A stretch of 64,000 bases of DNA from an uncultured Pseudomonadales bacterium. Its GTDB lineage: Bacteria > Pseudomonadota > Gammaproteobacteria > Pseudomonadales > Azotimanducaceae. Below are positions 31,509 through 40,549 of the stretch, one piece after another; position 1 is the first letter of the stretch, and each line of letters begins with the position of its first letter. The position numbers and the translations under genes are program-made. The stretch is from positions 1,488,001 to 1,552,000 of the forward strand of contig OY282455.1 in NCBI GenBank assembly GCA_958296195.1, given 5' to 3'. Under the pieces are notes generated by a model that did no database searches, was not told where the DNA came from, and saw only the letters and a list, made by a program, of their open reading frames with translations.

Positions 31509-33509
31509 CTACAGCATGGTCATGAGTTGGTGGGCGGCGCGTTCGCCTTCGGCCACGGCGGTGCTCCAGAGCTGTTCGCCGCTTAGTTCGGAGTGGCCGA
31601 AGGCCACCCGGCCAAAGCCTTGGCGAACGATCTCCCGCGGCGCCGGATTGCCGTCCTTGCCGAAGTAGTAGCCGGGCTGCGGCACGATGTAGGCGTGTCC
31701 CCAGCGGTTGGTGATGATTCCGGCGATGTCCTTTTCGGCATTGAAGCCGGCGCCGCCGAACAGCTTCATCAGTTGACGGCGCACCCGCCGCTCAAAGTCC
31801 CGGTAGGGCGTGGCCAGCAGTTCGGTGCGCGCCACCACCGACTGCGCGGCGAGGTCCAACTCCGGCTTCAGGAACGGCACATAGAAGGTCAGCACCGCCG
31901 GCTTGTCCGGGTGCAGGGGCGCGGTTCGTTCGCCTAGATCCAGTTGGGCGCGCAGGTTGACGAACCAACCGAAGCCGTCAAACCACTGCGCCGCGGAGAT
32001 GCCGAGCTTCTCCATGAAGCGCCAGTGGCGCACGGCGACGTTGACGGTCAAGATCGGACCGTAGAAGAATTCGGCGAAGGCGGCCTGCAGATGGGCCGGC
32101 AAATCCCGCACCACATGCTTGTTGATCCAGCCCCCCGTGCCCATCATCACCGCCCGCGCTTTGACGCGATGCGCCTGCCCTGTTGCCGTGTCGGTGTAGG
32201 CGACGTTCACATAGTCAGCGCTTTCCGGGCGGCCCTCGTGCTCCACGGAGACCACCATGGACCTCATGCGCAGGCGGACCGAGGCGCCTGGCTTGTCTAA
32301 CTCCCCCCAATTGAGCGGTGCCCATAGGATGTCATGCAGGCCGCTGCCGCCCTGCAAGGCGTTGGGCAGCATCTTCTTCACGAAGGCCCGGGCAATGCCA
32401 GTGTTGCCGCCGGGAAAGCTCACCAACGTGAAGCCTTCCGGGTCCGATGCATCCTGTTGGCCGGCCACGGCCGCCCAAATGCGGTTGGCCGGCGGCGCAT
32501 AGTATTGAACGACGGAATAGGCGGAGACCACGCTGGCGCTCAAGCCGCCGCCGGAGGTTGCAATGGTGCCGTTCACATAGTTCAGGACGCCGGCGTCAAG
32601 GCCCATCTTGTCGATCAGAAACTCCCTAAGCGTCATGCTGTCCAACCAGGTGCGCCAATCCTCCGGCAGATTTTCCAGTGGTTCGTTGCTGTACAGGGCC
32701 TGCAGGTCCTGGCGCAGCCTTGGCGGGATGGGTGCCCGGGCAAACCCGTCGCCATGCGGATCGATCACCCATTGGGCGTCGTCACCGCCGTTGTCTCCGT
32801 AAAAAAAGCCGGTGGTGGCGTTGCCTTCCTCTGCGCCCATGGCGGTGAAGTGGTCCTTCGGAAAACGCAGATTCTTGTCGGTGCCGTCGGCCCGGTCCTT
32901 CCATGACAGTTCGCGGGGCAGGCCAATCTCGTCCCAATAACGATGGAACAGGCCGGCCTGCTCGGCCGGTCCTGGCGGCCAGACGAAGCCGTTGGAACCT
33001 TGCGGCGCCAACAGGCGGTGGCCATCGACCGCGAATTCGTTCTGCTTCGCCTCGCCGCCGAAGATGGGGTGGTTGTCCAACACCAGGCAGGACTTCTGCG
33101 CCCCATGTTCCCGAAACAGGGTGTAGGCGGCGCTTAGGCCGGCAAACCCGCCGCCGACCACGACCAGATCATAGACTTCACCCGTGTCGATGACGTCCTC
33201 GAGAATCTCCTCGACGAAGCCGTCCCGCACCGCGTGGGCGGCGTTGACCACTTCCGCCGTGTCCCCGTTCGACTCCCGATAGTCCCCGACGCCGCCTGGC
33301 CCGGTCCATTCCGGCCCAAGACTGCCGTATTTCCTGGGGCCGGCGGGGGTGGGCGAGCGCGGCGCATTGCCGGCTTCCGAACAGCCGGCGGCGCCCAAGA
33401 GCGCGGCGCCGGCGCCAACCAAGGCCGCGTTCACGAAATCCCGGCGGGTGATGTCGGCCGCCATGCCTAGGCGGACTTCCTCCTCGGTCAGTTTGGTCTT
33501 CATTGCCAT
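31509..33509 (-). CDS. Tat-exported FAD-dependent oxidoreductase, spermidine-dehydrogenase-like
   Basis: 666 aa from the ATG at 33509, behind GGGAAG. The N-terminus KLTEEEVRLGMAADITRRDFVNAALVGAGAALLGAAGC carries a twin-arginine motif (TRRDF) and a lipobox-like Cys. The ADITRRDF lead is characteristic of the SpdH group. FAD site: YDLVVVGGGFAGLSAAYTLF (near 112-131), then VLDNHPIFGGEAKQNEF, which recurs in that family. The C-half has WGHAYIVPQPGYYFGKDG. Known relatives oxidise spermidine at the secondary amine in the periplasm. The divergent class III aminotransferase gene fits further use of the amine products. Substrate inferred from family and context, not shown. Confidence 0.75.
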   Translation of the reverse strand: MAMKTKLTEEEVRLGMAADITRRDFVNAALVGAGAALLGAAGCSEAGNAPRSPTPAGPRKYGSLGPEWTGPGGVGDYRESNGDTAEVVNAAHAVRDGFVEEILEDVIDTGEVYDLVVVGGGFAGLSAAYTLFREHGAQKSCLVLDNHPIFGGEAKQNEFAVDGHRLLAPQGSNGFVWPPGPAEQAGLFHRYWDEIGLPRELSWKDRADGTDKNLRFPKDHFTAMGAEEGNATTGFFYGDNGGDDAQWVIDPHGDGFARAPIPPRLRQDLQALYSNEPLENLPEDWRTWLDSMTLREFLIDKMGLDAGVLNYVNGTIATSGGGLSASVVSAYSVVQYYAPPANRIWAAVAGQQDASDPEGFTLVSFPGGNTGIARAFVKKMLPNALQGGSGLHDILWAPLNWGELDKPGASVRLRMRSMVVSVEHEGRPESADYVNVAYTDTATGQAHRVKARAVMMGTGGWINKHVVRDLPAHLQAAFAEFFYGPILTVNVAVRHWRFMEKLGISAAQWFDGFGWFVNLRAQLDLGERTAPLHPDKPAVLTFYVPFLKPELDLAAQSVVARTELLATPYRDFERRVRRQLMKLFGGAGFNAEKDIAGIITNRWGHAYIVPQPGYYFGKDGNPAPREIVRQGFGRVAFGHSELSGEQLWSTAVAEGERAAHQLMTML

Positions 33510-33655
33510 GTGTCTTCCCGGTTCTCCTGTTGATCCCAAAACCAGCAGCGCAGCAAGGCCAACGCCAGGGCGGAGACCAGTGCCGACATCCTGCCGCCCT
33601 TGCCGAACTCGCCTCATTGGCGTCTTGGCCCGCCGGCGCACCCATTTTGCACTCG

Positions 33656-33684
33656 TTGACATTATCTGTTGCGCGACAGATACT
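33656..33684 (+). promoter_or_regulatory. Promoter with operator in the spacer, driving the aminotransferase gene
   Basis: -35 TTGACA (33656-33661) and -10 GATACT (33679-33684) are 17 bp apart. Between and partly over them lies a 20-bp near-palindrome (33663-33682): arms TATCTGT and ACAGATA around TGCGCG. The core CTGT-N6-ACAG equals that of the operator at 37035-37058 next to a tetR-bearing operon. A repressor here would block sigma70 polymerase; it may also affect the divergent flavoprotein gene. Confidence 0.65.
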
Positions 33685-33730
33685 CAAGGCGTCGGCCAAG
33701 CGGTGCAAACCCTGCGCATAAGGAAAGCGA

Positions 33731-35089
33731 ATGAGCGCCAGTTACGCGGAACTGAAGGAATTCAACGGCAACGTGCTGCACCCCATGAGCGTACCCGCGC
33801 TTGATGGCGAAAGGCCGCTGTTCATGGCCCGCGGCCAGGGTGTGCGGGTCTTCGACAGCGAGGGCAAAGCCTACTTGGACGGGATGGGCGGGCTTTGGTG
33901 CGTCAACGTCGGCCACAACCGGGAGGAGATGAACCAAGCCATTCAGGAGCAGCTCGGCAAGCTGGCCTACTTCACCACCTTCGGGGAGGTCTCCAATGAA
34001 CCCTCCGCCAAGCTGGCCACCAAAATAAAGTCCCTGCTGCGGCCGGAGGGCATGGCCAAGGTGTTTTTCGGGCTCGGCGGCTCGGACGCGGTGGAGACCG
34101 CGCTGAAGCTGGCCCGGCAGTTCTGGCGGCTGTCCGGGCAACCTTCCAAAACCCGCTTCATTTCCCTGAAATACGCCTACCACGGGGTGCAGTTCGGCGG
34201 CACCTCGCTGAACGGCATTCCCGGTTATAAGGACCCCTACGAACCCCTGGTGCCGGGCTGCTCCCAGATCGACAATCCCTTCCCCTACCGCAATCCGTGG
34301 AGCGAAGACCCGGACGAGCTCGGGCGGATATGCGCCGCCATCCTGGACCGGGAAATCCAATACCTAGGGCCGCAAAACGTGGCGGCGTTCATCGCCGAGC
34401 CCATTCAGGGCGCCGGCGGCGTCATCGTGCCCCCGGCCAACTACTGGCCGTTGGTGCGGGAGGTGTGCAGCAGGCACGACGTGCTGTTGATCGCCGACGA
34501 AGTGGTCACCGGCTTCGGGCGCAGCGGCTGCCTGTTCGGGGCGCGTGGCTGGGGGGTGAAGCCGGACGTCATGTGCTTTGCGAAGGGGTTGACCTCCGGC
34601 TATGTGCCCTTGGGCGCCACCGTGGTCAACGAGCGCATCGCCGCAGTCTGGGAGCAGGCCGCGGCGGCTGGTTTCGTGGCCCACGGCTACACCTACTCCG
34701 GCCATCCTCTGGCTTGCGCGGCTGGGTTGAAGTCCTTGGAAATCGTCGAACGGGAGAATCTCGTCGATAACGCCGCCGAAGTCGGCGCCTACTGCCTGCA
34801 GCGGCTGACGCCCTTGGTTGAAAAATACCCCAACGTCGGTGAAGTGCGCGGCAAGGGCTTGATGCTGGCTCTTGACCTCGTGGCGGACAAGGGGACGAAG
34901 GCGCCGGTCGCTCCCGCCTCCGGCTTTTCCCGCCAACTGGCGGCGGACTGCCAAGCGAACGGAGTCATGGTCCGGCCGGTGGGGCCGCGGATCATCCTCT
35001 CCCCGCCGCTGACCTTCAGCAAGGAGAACGTCGATGAGTTGGCGGCCACCTTGGACGGTGCCCTGTCCCGGGTGAAGCTGCAAACTTAG
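33731..35089 (+). CDS. Class III aminotransferase (omega-amino acid/putrescine--pyruvate type)
   Basis: 452 aa; ATG at 33731 with AGGAAAG upstream. Fold-type I PLP enzyme: GMGGLWCVNVGHNREEM, glycine-rich phosphate loop FGLGGSDAVETALKLAR (near 113-129), HGVQFGGTSLNG, aspartate strand LLIADEVVTGFGRSG (Asp near 256) and Schiff-base lysine in CFAKGLTSGYVPLGA (Lys285). This sub-branch uses pyruvate or 2-oxoglutarate with omega-amines such as putrescine, beta-alanine or taurine. The flavoprotein of the spermidine-dehydrogenase group next door would make aminoaldehydes and diamines, suitable partners. Transcribed from the promoter at 33656-33684. Confidence 0.9.
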   Translation: MSASYAELKEFNGNVLHPMSVPALDGERPLFMARGQGVRVFDSEGKAYLDGMGGLWCVNVGHNREEMNQAIQEQLGKLAYFTTFGEVSNEPSAKLATKIKSLLRPEGMAKVFFGLGGSDAVETALKLARQFWRLSGQPSKTRFISLKYAYHGVQFGGTSLNGIPGYKDPYEPLVPGCSQIDNPFPYRNPWSEDPDELGRICAAILDREIQYLGPQNVAAFIAEPIQGAGGVIVPPANYWPLVREVCSRHDVLLIADEVVTGFGRSGCLFGARGWGVKPDVMCFAKGLTSGYVPLGATVVNERIAAVWEQAAAAGFVAHGYTYSGHPLACAAGLKSLEIVERENLVDNAAEVGAYCLQRLTPLVEKYPNVGEVRGKGLMLALDLVADKGTKAPVAPASGFSRQLAADCQANGVMVRPVGPRIILSPPLTFSKENVDELAATLDGALSRVKLQT

Positions 35090-35159
35090 GCCGCCTATTT
35101 GGCAGCGCCTTGGTTGCGCCGATCCGACGAATCACCAAAGCCCCTCAACGAAACGCAGA

Positions 35160-36731
35160 TCAGTGTACCCGCCCTAAGGCTTTTCTATCGACCTTGCCGC
35201 CGGGCAGGAGCGGCAGGGCATCGACCAGACGGATCCGTTTCGGCACTTTGTAGTTAGCCAGTCGTTGGCGGCAGTGTTCGGCCAACTCCGCTTCGCCCTG
35301 CGCAACCGCGGTGAAATCGGCTAGCACGAAGGCAACCCCCACTTCGCCAAAGAGATCGTCGGGTACCCCGACAACGACGGCGTCACGCACTTTGGGGTGC
35401 GCCCTGATGACCGCCTCCACTTCCTTCGGGTAAACGTTGTAGCCGCCGGACTTGTACATCTCCGTCTTTCTGCCCACGATCTCCACAAACCCATTGGCGT
35501 CGAACCGGGCGAGGTCCCCGGTGCGCAGCCAGCCGTCCTCGGTGAAGGCTTGCTTGGTCGCCTGCGGGTTGCGCCAATAACCTGCCATGAGGAAGGCCCC
35601 GCGGACGAGGATCTCCCCGGCTTCGCCGCCGCCCGCATCCTTGCCTGCGTCATCCACCAAGCGCATCTCAACGTCCGGCAGGGGCTTGCCCACGGTGCGG
35701 GCAAGCAGGTCGATGTTGGCGGTGGGGGCAACCGCAGTGACGGCGCCCGTGGTTTCGGTCATCGCGTACAGGGTGGTCAGGCGCGGAATCCGCGCCGCCA
35801 GCGCTTGAATCAAGTCCGCCGCCGCCGGGCTGCCGCCCCAGGCCGCCAACTGCACGCTGGACAGGTCCGTTTCCCCGAATCGCTGCTCTGCGACGCACAG
35901 TTGCAGCATGGTGGGCACGCCGCCCCAATAGGTGATCCGCTCCGCTTCGATGGTGGCCAGAACCTCCGCCGGATCGAACCGCTCCATGCACACAAGGACG
36001 CCACCTCCGACCAGCGCATAGAGGGTGTTGGCGACCAAGCCGGAAATGTGGTTGGTCGGGTAGTAGTTGAGCACCCGCAAAGGTTGTGGGCGAAAGCTGT
36101 CCAATGCCAGCCGCCCGTGGCGCAAGGCGGCGCTTTGGCGCAGAAGCGCACCCTTTGGCGCTCCGGTGGTGCCGGACGTATAGACGATCAGGCTGGGCGC
36201 ATCGGGGTCAATGGCCAGTGCGTGGGTGCGGACATCCACCGCTGTCGAACTCGACGCCGATGACAAAAACTCTTCCCATGTGGAGAAGTGCGCGGAACTC
36301 CCGCCGGCGCCGAGCTCGACAAGACGGCAAGGTTCGGGCAAGTCCTTCAAGCCGGCGGCGATGTCGTCAAGATTGCTCCCGCCTCGGGCCGGCTGCCGGC
36401 AAAACAGCAATTTCGGCGCGGAATCCCGCAGAATGTGGAGGATTTCACGTTGCCGATAGCGTGGATTGACGCCCACCGCGATGCCGCCAATCGCCTGCGC
36501 GGCCAGCAGCAGAGCGACGAACCTTGCGTTGGGAGGCGTGAGGTAGGCGATCCGGTCGCCGGGTCGAATGTCGTGGGCGAGCAGAGCGCGGGCGCAGCCG
36601 TCAACTTGGTGTTTCAGCGTGGCGTAGGACCACCGCTCGTTGCCGGACACCACAGCTTCCGCATCCGGCTGCCGTCGGGCGTAATACTCCAAATACTGAT
36701 AGGAGCGGTGGAATTTTGGCGCGGCCGGCAT
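35160..36731 (-). CDS. Class I adenylate-forming acyl-CoA synthetase
   Basis: 523 aa from the ATG at 36731; TTG and GTG codons further up are less likely. Complete motif set: P-loop YTSGTTGAPKGALL (near 190), WGG near 280, YAMTETTGAV (near 320), GWLRTGDLARFDANGFVEIVGRKTEMYKSGGYNVYP with the hinge Asp/Lys, and the C-terminal lysine in PLLPGGKVDRKALGR. It forms an acyl-adenylate and then the CoA thioester in the cytoplasm. It converges with the aminotransferase gene and diverges from the receptor gene at 37148, so it probably activates the acid formed in this catabolic cluster. Substrate unknown. Confidence 0.88.
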   Translation of the reverse strand: MPAAPKFHRSYQYLEYYARRQPDAEAVVSGNERWSYATLKHQVDGCARALLAHDIRPGDRIAYLTPPNARFVALLLAAQAIGGIAVGVNPRYRQREILHILRDSAPKLLFCRQPARGGSNLDDIAAGLKDLPEPCRLVELGAGGSSAHFSTWEEFLSSASSSTAVDVRTHALAIDPDAPSLIVYTSGTTGAPKGALLRQSAALRHGRLALDSFRPQPLRVLNYYPTNHISGLVANTLYALVGGGVLVCMERFDPAEVLATIEAERITYWGGVPTMLQLCVAEQRFGETDLSSVQLAAWGGSPAAADLIQALAARIPRLTTLYAMTETTGAVTAVAPTANIDLLARTVGKPLPDVEMRLVDDAGKDAGGGEAGEILVRGAFLMAGYWRNPQATKQAFTEDGWLRTGDLARFDANGFVEIVGRKTEMYKSGGYNVYPKEVEAVIRAHPKVRDAVVVGVPDDLFGEVGVAFVLADFTAVAQGEAELAEHCRQRLANYKVPKRIRLVDALPLLPGGKVDRKALGRVH

Positions 36732-36743
36732 CACCAAGACCAA

Positions 36744-37034
36744 GCGCGGTTACGCCCTAGTTTCCAAAGCCGCGCACCTGCCGCCCGGCATGTTTGGCTG
36801 CTGCGTTTCATCTATTCGGCAAGCGGCTGGGTGGTTTGCAGGAACGGCGCAGCCAAATATGCGGGCGGGGGATTTCGCTGCCGACCACGCTCGCGCTGCG
36901 GCTGCGCTCACCATCTGCCGAGGGTGCAACAGGGCGCCGCCATCCCCCGTGCGGTGACCGGTGCCAGTGGCGAGTTTTTCCGCGGCGCAAGACGATCTCC
37001 AAACCATCCGGCAGCCAGCGGGCCGGATTGGAAA
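36744..37034. other. Long leader between divergent ligase and receptor genes
   Basis: About 290 bp with no reading frame that looks coding. The plus-strand frames here are short and lack ribosome-binding sites. The regulated promoter of the receptor gene begins immediately to the right. Confidence 0.4.
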
Positions 37035-37075
37035 ATTCTCTGTCATTTGACAGAGAATAGCAAATCCCCTATGTT
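37035..37075 (+). promoter_or_regulatory. Promoter with strong palindromic operator for the receptor-tetR operon
   Basis: Perfect 11-bp arms ATTCTCTGTCA and TGACAGAGAAT flank a 2-bp centre (37035-37058). The right arm contains the -35 TTGACA (37047-37052); the -10 TATGTT follows after exactly 17 bp (37070-37075). Core CTGT-N6-ACAG as at 33663-33682. The TetR gene at the end of this operon is the obvious candidate repressor, acting on its own operon. Confidence 0.75.
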
Positions 37076-37147
37076 GGCGACGCTTGCCGCCGGGCAACCG
37101 GCTTGAGCGCGATGGGCTGACCGTTCGACAGGACGAGGAGGTGGACA

Positions 37148-39370
37148 ATGCAGCAACCCGATCGACTCAGAAATTCCTTGGCCACCGCCGTGCTGCTGCT
37201 TGCGGCGCCTTGGGGTGGGGCCGCTTACGCACAGGGCGAAATTCTGGAGGAAATCGTCGTCACGGCGCAAAAGCGCGAGCAGAACCTGCAGGATGTGGGC
37301 CTTGCGGTGACGGCCTTTTCCGGTGAGGCGTTGCGGGAGCTGGGCTATACGGACTCCATCGACATCGCCGCCCAAGCGCCCAGTTTGAACATCATCCAGT
37401 TCCACCCTTCCGTCACCAACATCAACATCCGGGGGGTGTCCCAGAACGAGTTTGCCGACCACCTTGAGCCGCCCATCGCCATGTTTGTGGACGACGCCTA
37501 TGTCAGCGCCATGGGCGGCGCCCATGTGCAGCTGTTCGACATTGAGCGGGTGGAGGTGCTGCGCGGCCCGCAAGGCACCCTGTTCGGGCGCAACGCCACT
37601 GGCGGCCTGGTCCACTTCATCAGCGCCGCCCCCACGGAGGAGGCGGACGGCTACGCCAGCGCAACCCTGGGCAACTACGGCGCCACCCAGCTGGAAGGCG
37701 CCATCGGCGGCGGCTTGGCGAAGGGCTTGCAGGCTAGGCTCTCCGCAGCGCTGGACAAAAACGACGGCTACTTGGAAAACGCCGCCGGGGACGACCTGCG
37801 CGATGCGGACTCCTTCGCGGTGCGCCTGCAAGTGGCTTGGCAACCGTCCGACACCGTCGATGTGCTGGCCAAGGTCCATTACTCCCAAGACGACAGCAAC
37901 GGCAACGCCTACCAGCATGACGCCACCTTGCAGAACGCCTTGGGCCTAGGCGAGCGCATACCGGACGACGAGGACTACAACGGCTTCGGCCTCGGCCCAG
38001 GCACCGACTTCAACGGCTACCGGGATGCGGACGGCGACCCATTCGCCGGCGAATACGACGACAGCGGCTTTTTTACAAGGGAAATAGCCGGCGGCAACCT
38101 GCGAATTACTTGGGACCTCAACGATTCGGTGGCGCTCACCTCCGTGAGCAACCTGTTGGGCATGGAGAAGGACTATCGGGAGGACGCGGACAGCAGCCCG
38201 TTTCCCTACTTCATCTTTGAGACCACGCAGGATTTCGACCAATTCTCCCAGGAACTGCGCCTGCACGGGGCGAATGAGCGCCTAAATTGGCAGACGGGGG
38301 TTTACTACCTCAACATCGACACGGACGTCGGCGGGTTTTTCGACTTGGACTTCTTCACCTTCGGGGAAGGCGATGACTTCGGTCAGGTGGTGAACACCGG
38401 CGGGCATGATTCCACCATCAAAACCAAGTCTTGGGCGTTGTTCGCGCAAGGCGAATACGACCTTGGCGAGCAGCTGTCCGCAACCTTGGGCGTTCGCTAC
38501 ACGGAGGACGACCGCAAGGCGGACTATGTGGGCTTCGACAATTTCGGCGGCGGCCCCAACATTCCGCACTCTGGGGACTTGGGCTTCAACAATTTCTCCT
38601 ACAAGGCGCAATTGAATTGGCGCTCAGGCAACGGCGTTTTGGCCTACGCCGGCATCACTCAGACCCACAAGGCCGGCAACTTCAGGTTGGGCATAGGCGC
38701 CCCGAGCCTGCTGACCCCGCACGACGAGGAGGAGCTTCGAAGCGTCGAGATCGGCTTAAAGGCGAACTTCGCCGATGGTCGAGCGCGGCTGAACGCCGCC
38801 GCATTCTTCTACGACTATGCGGACTACCAAGCGTTCGTGGTGGACCCCACCACCGGCGTCATCGCCGCTTTGGACATCGTCAACGTGGATGCGGAGGCGG
38901 CCGGCGTCGAAGTGGAATTGGCCGCCAGCCCGTTCAGCGGCTTGGACTTGTCGCTGGGTGCCGCCTGGATGGACAGCAAGGTCAAGGACGTGGTGTTTCC
39001 GGATGGCGCCACGGTGCGGAACACGGAACTGCCCTATGCGCCGGACTTCTCCTTCAACGGTCTAGCGCGTTTCAGCTGGCCGCTTGGCGGCGGCACCGCC
39101 TCCGTGCAGGCGGACTTCAACTACAGCGACGGCTTTTGCTTTTCCGTGCTCTGCGCTCCGCTTGACCGGGAAGGTTCCTACATGGTGGCCAATGCGCGGG
39201 CGCAGTACGCCTTCCCCGGCGGTCGGTGGTCGCTGGCCGCGTTCGTCAACAACTTGGCGGAGGAGGAATACCGCCTGTACTCCTTGGACGTTTCCGGGCT
39301 TGGCATCGCCAACGACATTTACGGCAACCCTAGAACCTACGGCGTCACGGTTTACGCGAGCCTTCGGTGA
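37148..39370 (+). CDS. TonB-dependent receptor
   Basis: 740 aa; ATG at 37148 with GAGGAGGTG upstream. Signal peptide (RNSLATAVLLLAAPWGGAAYAQ), TonB-box-like LEEIVVTAQKREQNLQDV, plug motifs NINIRGVSQNEFADHLEPPIAMFVDD and ERVEVLRGPQGTLFGRNATGG, then a barrel ending RTYGVTVYASLR rather than in Phe. Preceded by a consensus promoter with a palindromic operator. Its stop overlaps the tetR start by four bases, so expression of the importer and its regulator is coupled. Ligand unknown; neighbouring genes suggest an amine or acid. Confidence 0.92.
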   Translation: MQQPDRLRNSLATAVLLLAAPWGGAAYAQGEILEEIVVTAQKREQNLQDVGLAVTAFSGEALRELGYTDSIDIAAQAPSLNIIQFHPSVTNINIRGVSQNEFADHLEPPIAMFVDDAYVSAMGGAHVQLFDIERVEVLRGPQGTLFGRNATGGLVHFISAAPTEEADGYASATLGNYGATQLEGAIGGGLAKGLQARLSAALDKNDGYLENAAGDDLRDADSFAVRLQVAWQPSDTVDVLAKVHYSQDDSNGNAYQHDATLQNALGLGERIPDDEDYNGFGLGPGTDFNGYRDADGDPFAGEYDDSGFFTREIAGGNLRITWDLNDSVALTSVSNLLGMEKDYREDADSSPFPYFIFETTQDFDQFSQELRLHGANERLNWQTGVYYLNIDTDVGGFFDLDFFTFGEGDDFGQVVNTGGHDSTIKTKSWALFAQGEYDLGEQLSATLGVRYTEDDRKADYVGFDNFGGGPNIPHSGDLGFNNFSYKAQLNWRSGNGVLAYAGITQTHKAGNFRLGIGAPSLLTPHDEEELRSVEIGLKANFADGRARLNAAAFFYDYADYQAFVVDPTTGVIAALDIVNVDAEAAGVEVELAASPFSGLDLSLGAAWMDSKVKDVVFPDGATVRNTELPYAPDFSFNGLARFSWPLGGGTASVQADFNYSDGFCFSVLCAPLDREGSYMVANARAQYAFPGGRWSLAAFVNNLAEEEYRLYSLDVSGLGIANDIYGNPRTYGVTVYASLR

Positions 39371-39981
39371 AGCCCACCAAGCGCCTGAAGGCGCATGAGC
39401 GCAACCGAATCATCCTTGACGTGGCCAAACGCATATTGGTCCGCGAGGGCTTCTCCGCCCTCAGCCTGCGCTATGTGGCGGAGGAGTCGGACATTCGGCT
39501 GGCCACCCTGCAGTATTACTACAAGACCAAGCAGCAATTGTTCCGGGCTGCCTTTGAGGATGCGCTGGCGAAGGAGCGCGAACAGATCAACCGCATGGTG
39601 GTGCGCGCCGGTGATTCGCCGGACAGCATCCTAAGAGCCAGAATATCCGGCCACTACAAGGCGAACTTGCACGACGAGACGGCCGGCTTCTTCTACCAGC
39701 TTTGGGCGCGGGCCAGACTGGCCGAGTTCGCCGCCGAGCTGATGGATGAATTCTACGAGCGCAACGTCGCCATCCTGGCGGACATGGTGGGCGAGTTCAA
39801 CGCCGGACTATCGAACGCCGAGGCGCGGCGGCGCACCATCTTCGTCATGGCCACCTTGGAGGGCCTGACGATGTTCGCGGACATCGACAAGCGCAAGCAG
39901 CGCAAAGTTGCACCCTCAGAGAAATATGTGGTGAATGGACTGATGGAGTTTCTCAGCCAGCCGATGCCGCAGCGGAGCTAG
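39367..39981 (+). CDS. TetR/AcrR family transcriptional regulator
   Basis: 204 aa from a GTG at 39367 overlapping the receptor stop (GTGA). N-terminal helix-turn-helix: RNRIILDVAKRILVREGFSALSLRYVAEESDIRLATLQYYYKTKQQLF (residues 12-59), the standard TetR layout including the YYxxKxxL recognition end. The C-terminal helical domain (about 70-200) is the ligand/dimer part, with ARARLAEFAAELMDEFYERN. Likely binds the palindrome at 37035-37058 and, through the shared core, the one at 33663-33682. Target assignment is inference. Confidence 0.9.
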   Translation: MKPTKRLKAHERNRIILDVAKRILVREGFSALSLRYVAEESDIRLATLQYYYKTKQQLFRAAFEDALAKEREQINRMVVRAGDSPDSILRARISGHYKANLHDETAGFFYQLWARARLAEFAAELMDEFYERNVAILADMVGEFNAGLSNAEARRRTIFVMATLEGLTMFADIDKRKQRKVAPSEKYVVNGLMEFLSQPMPQRS

Positions 39982-39998
39982 TGCGCCGTTCACCGCCA

Positions 39999-40169
39999 CT
40001 AGTTCAAGCGCGTATGGCCAGGTATTGCCTGTCGGAATCCGCTTGTAAACACCGTATAGCAGTACTCCTTCGTGAATTGCGTCGCATCCACCGCGTCGAA
40101 GTCCGACGGTTTGTGCACCTTCATGACTTCCTTGCGGGCGTTCTCGAACATCCGCTTGGCTTTGTTCAT
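39999..40169 (-). pseudogene. 5' fragment of a gene, possibly DNA-glycosylase-like
   Basis: 56 codons from an ATG at 40169 with a strong AGGAGG six bases upstream, so a genuine translation start. The product MNKAKRMFENARKEVMKVHK... VDATQFTKEYCYTVFTSGFR looks like the first helices of HhH-GPD/OGG-like proteins (compare the aromatic-rich VxxSGFR segment), then ends abruptly. The rest of the gene appears deleted. The family guess is weak. Confidence 0.4.
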
Positions 40170-40549
40170 ACGGCCCTCCTGCCGAATTTTTCCCCCCCCA
40201 CCCAAGAGCTGGCGGAGGCTGTTTGGGTTAGGCGGATCCTCCCTTGCGGAACGCGGCATGCGCTGGGCGGAGTTGGACGGCAGGCAGCTAAGGAACGTTC
40301 AGCACACTGTCTCTTGGTCTTTCGTTCGTTACGCAGCGAACCGGAAAAAAGCAGTCCGTTACTGCCCGATGGCGCGTCTCCGCTGCCAGCGCTCGCGCTG
40401 TATTCGGGCACCGCTGGCGTTCAGATCGGAGCGAAAGTGATCTCAAACAAGGCAGGCAAAGTTTGTGATGTGTACGCAGCCACTCGTCTGGTTACGCCGG
40501 AGTTGGGCTGCCTGTGAAGATTAAAGCTACAGGCTGAGCCTTCCGTAGT
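40170..40549. other. Intergenic stretch, no gene recognised
   Basis: About 380 bp to the left of the end of the PIN gene. Frames on both strands are short and have no family pattern or Shine-Dalgarno. It is probably decayed DNA together with the fragment at 39999-40169, marking the distal edge of the defence operon. Confidence 0.4.

Noticed and set aside
37043-37918. 291-codon minus-strand frame at the receptor start
   Set aside because: Antisense shadow covering the operator-promoter and signal peptide of the receptor; the product has no family pattern.
40170-40517. Plus-strand frame ending LVTPELGCL
   Set aside because: No Shine-Dalgarno, overlaps the tetR stop region and a real start on the other strand, and shows no family resemblance.
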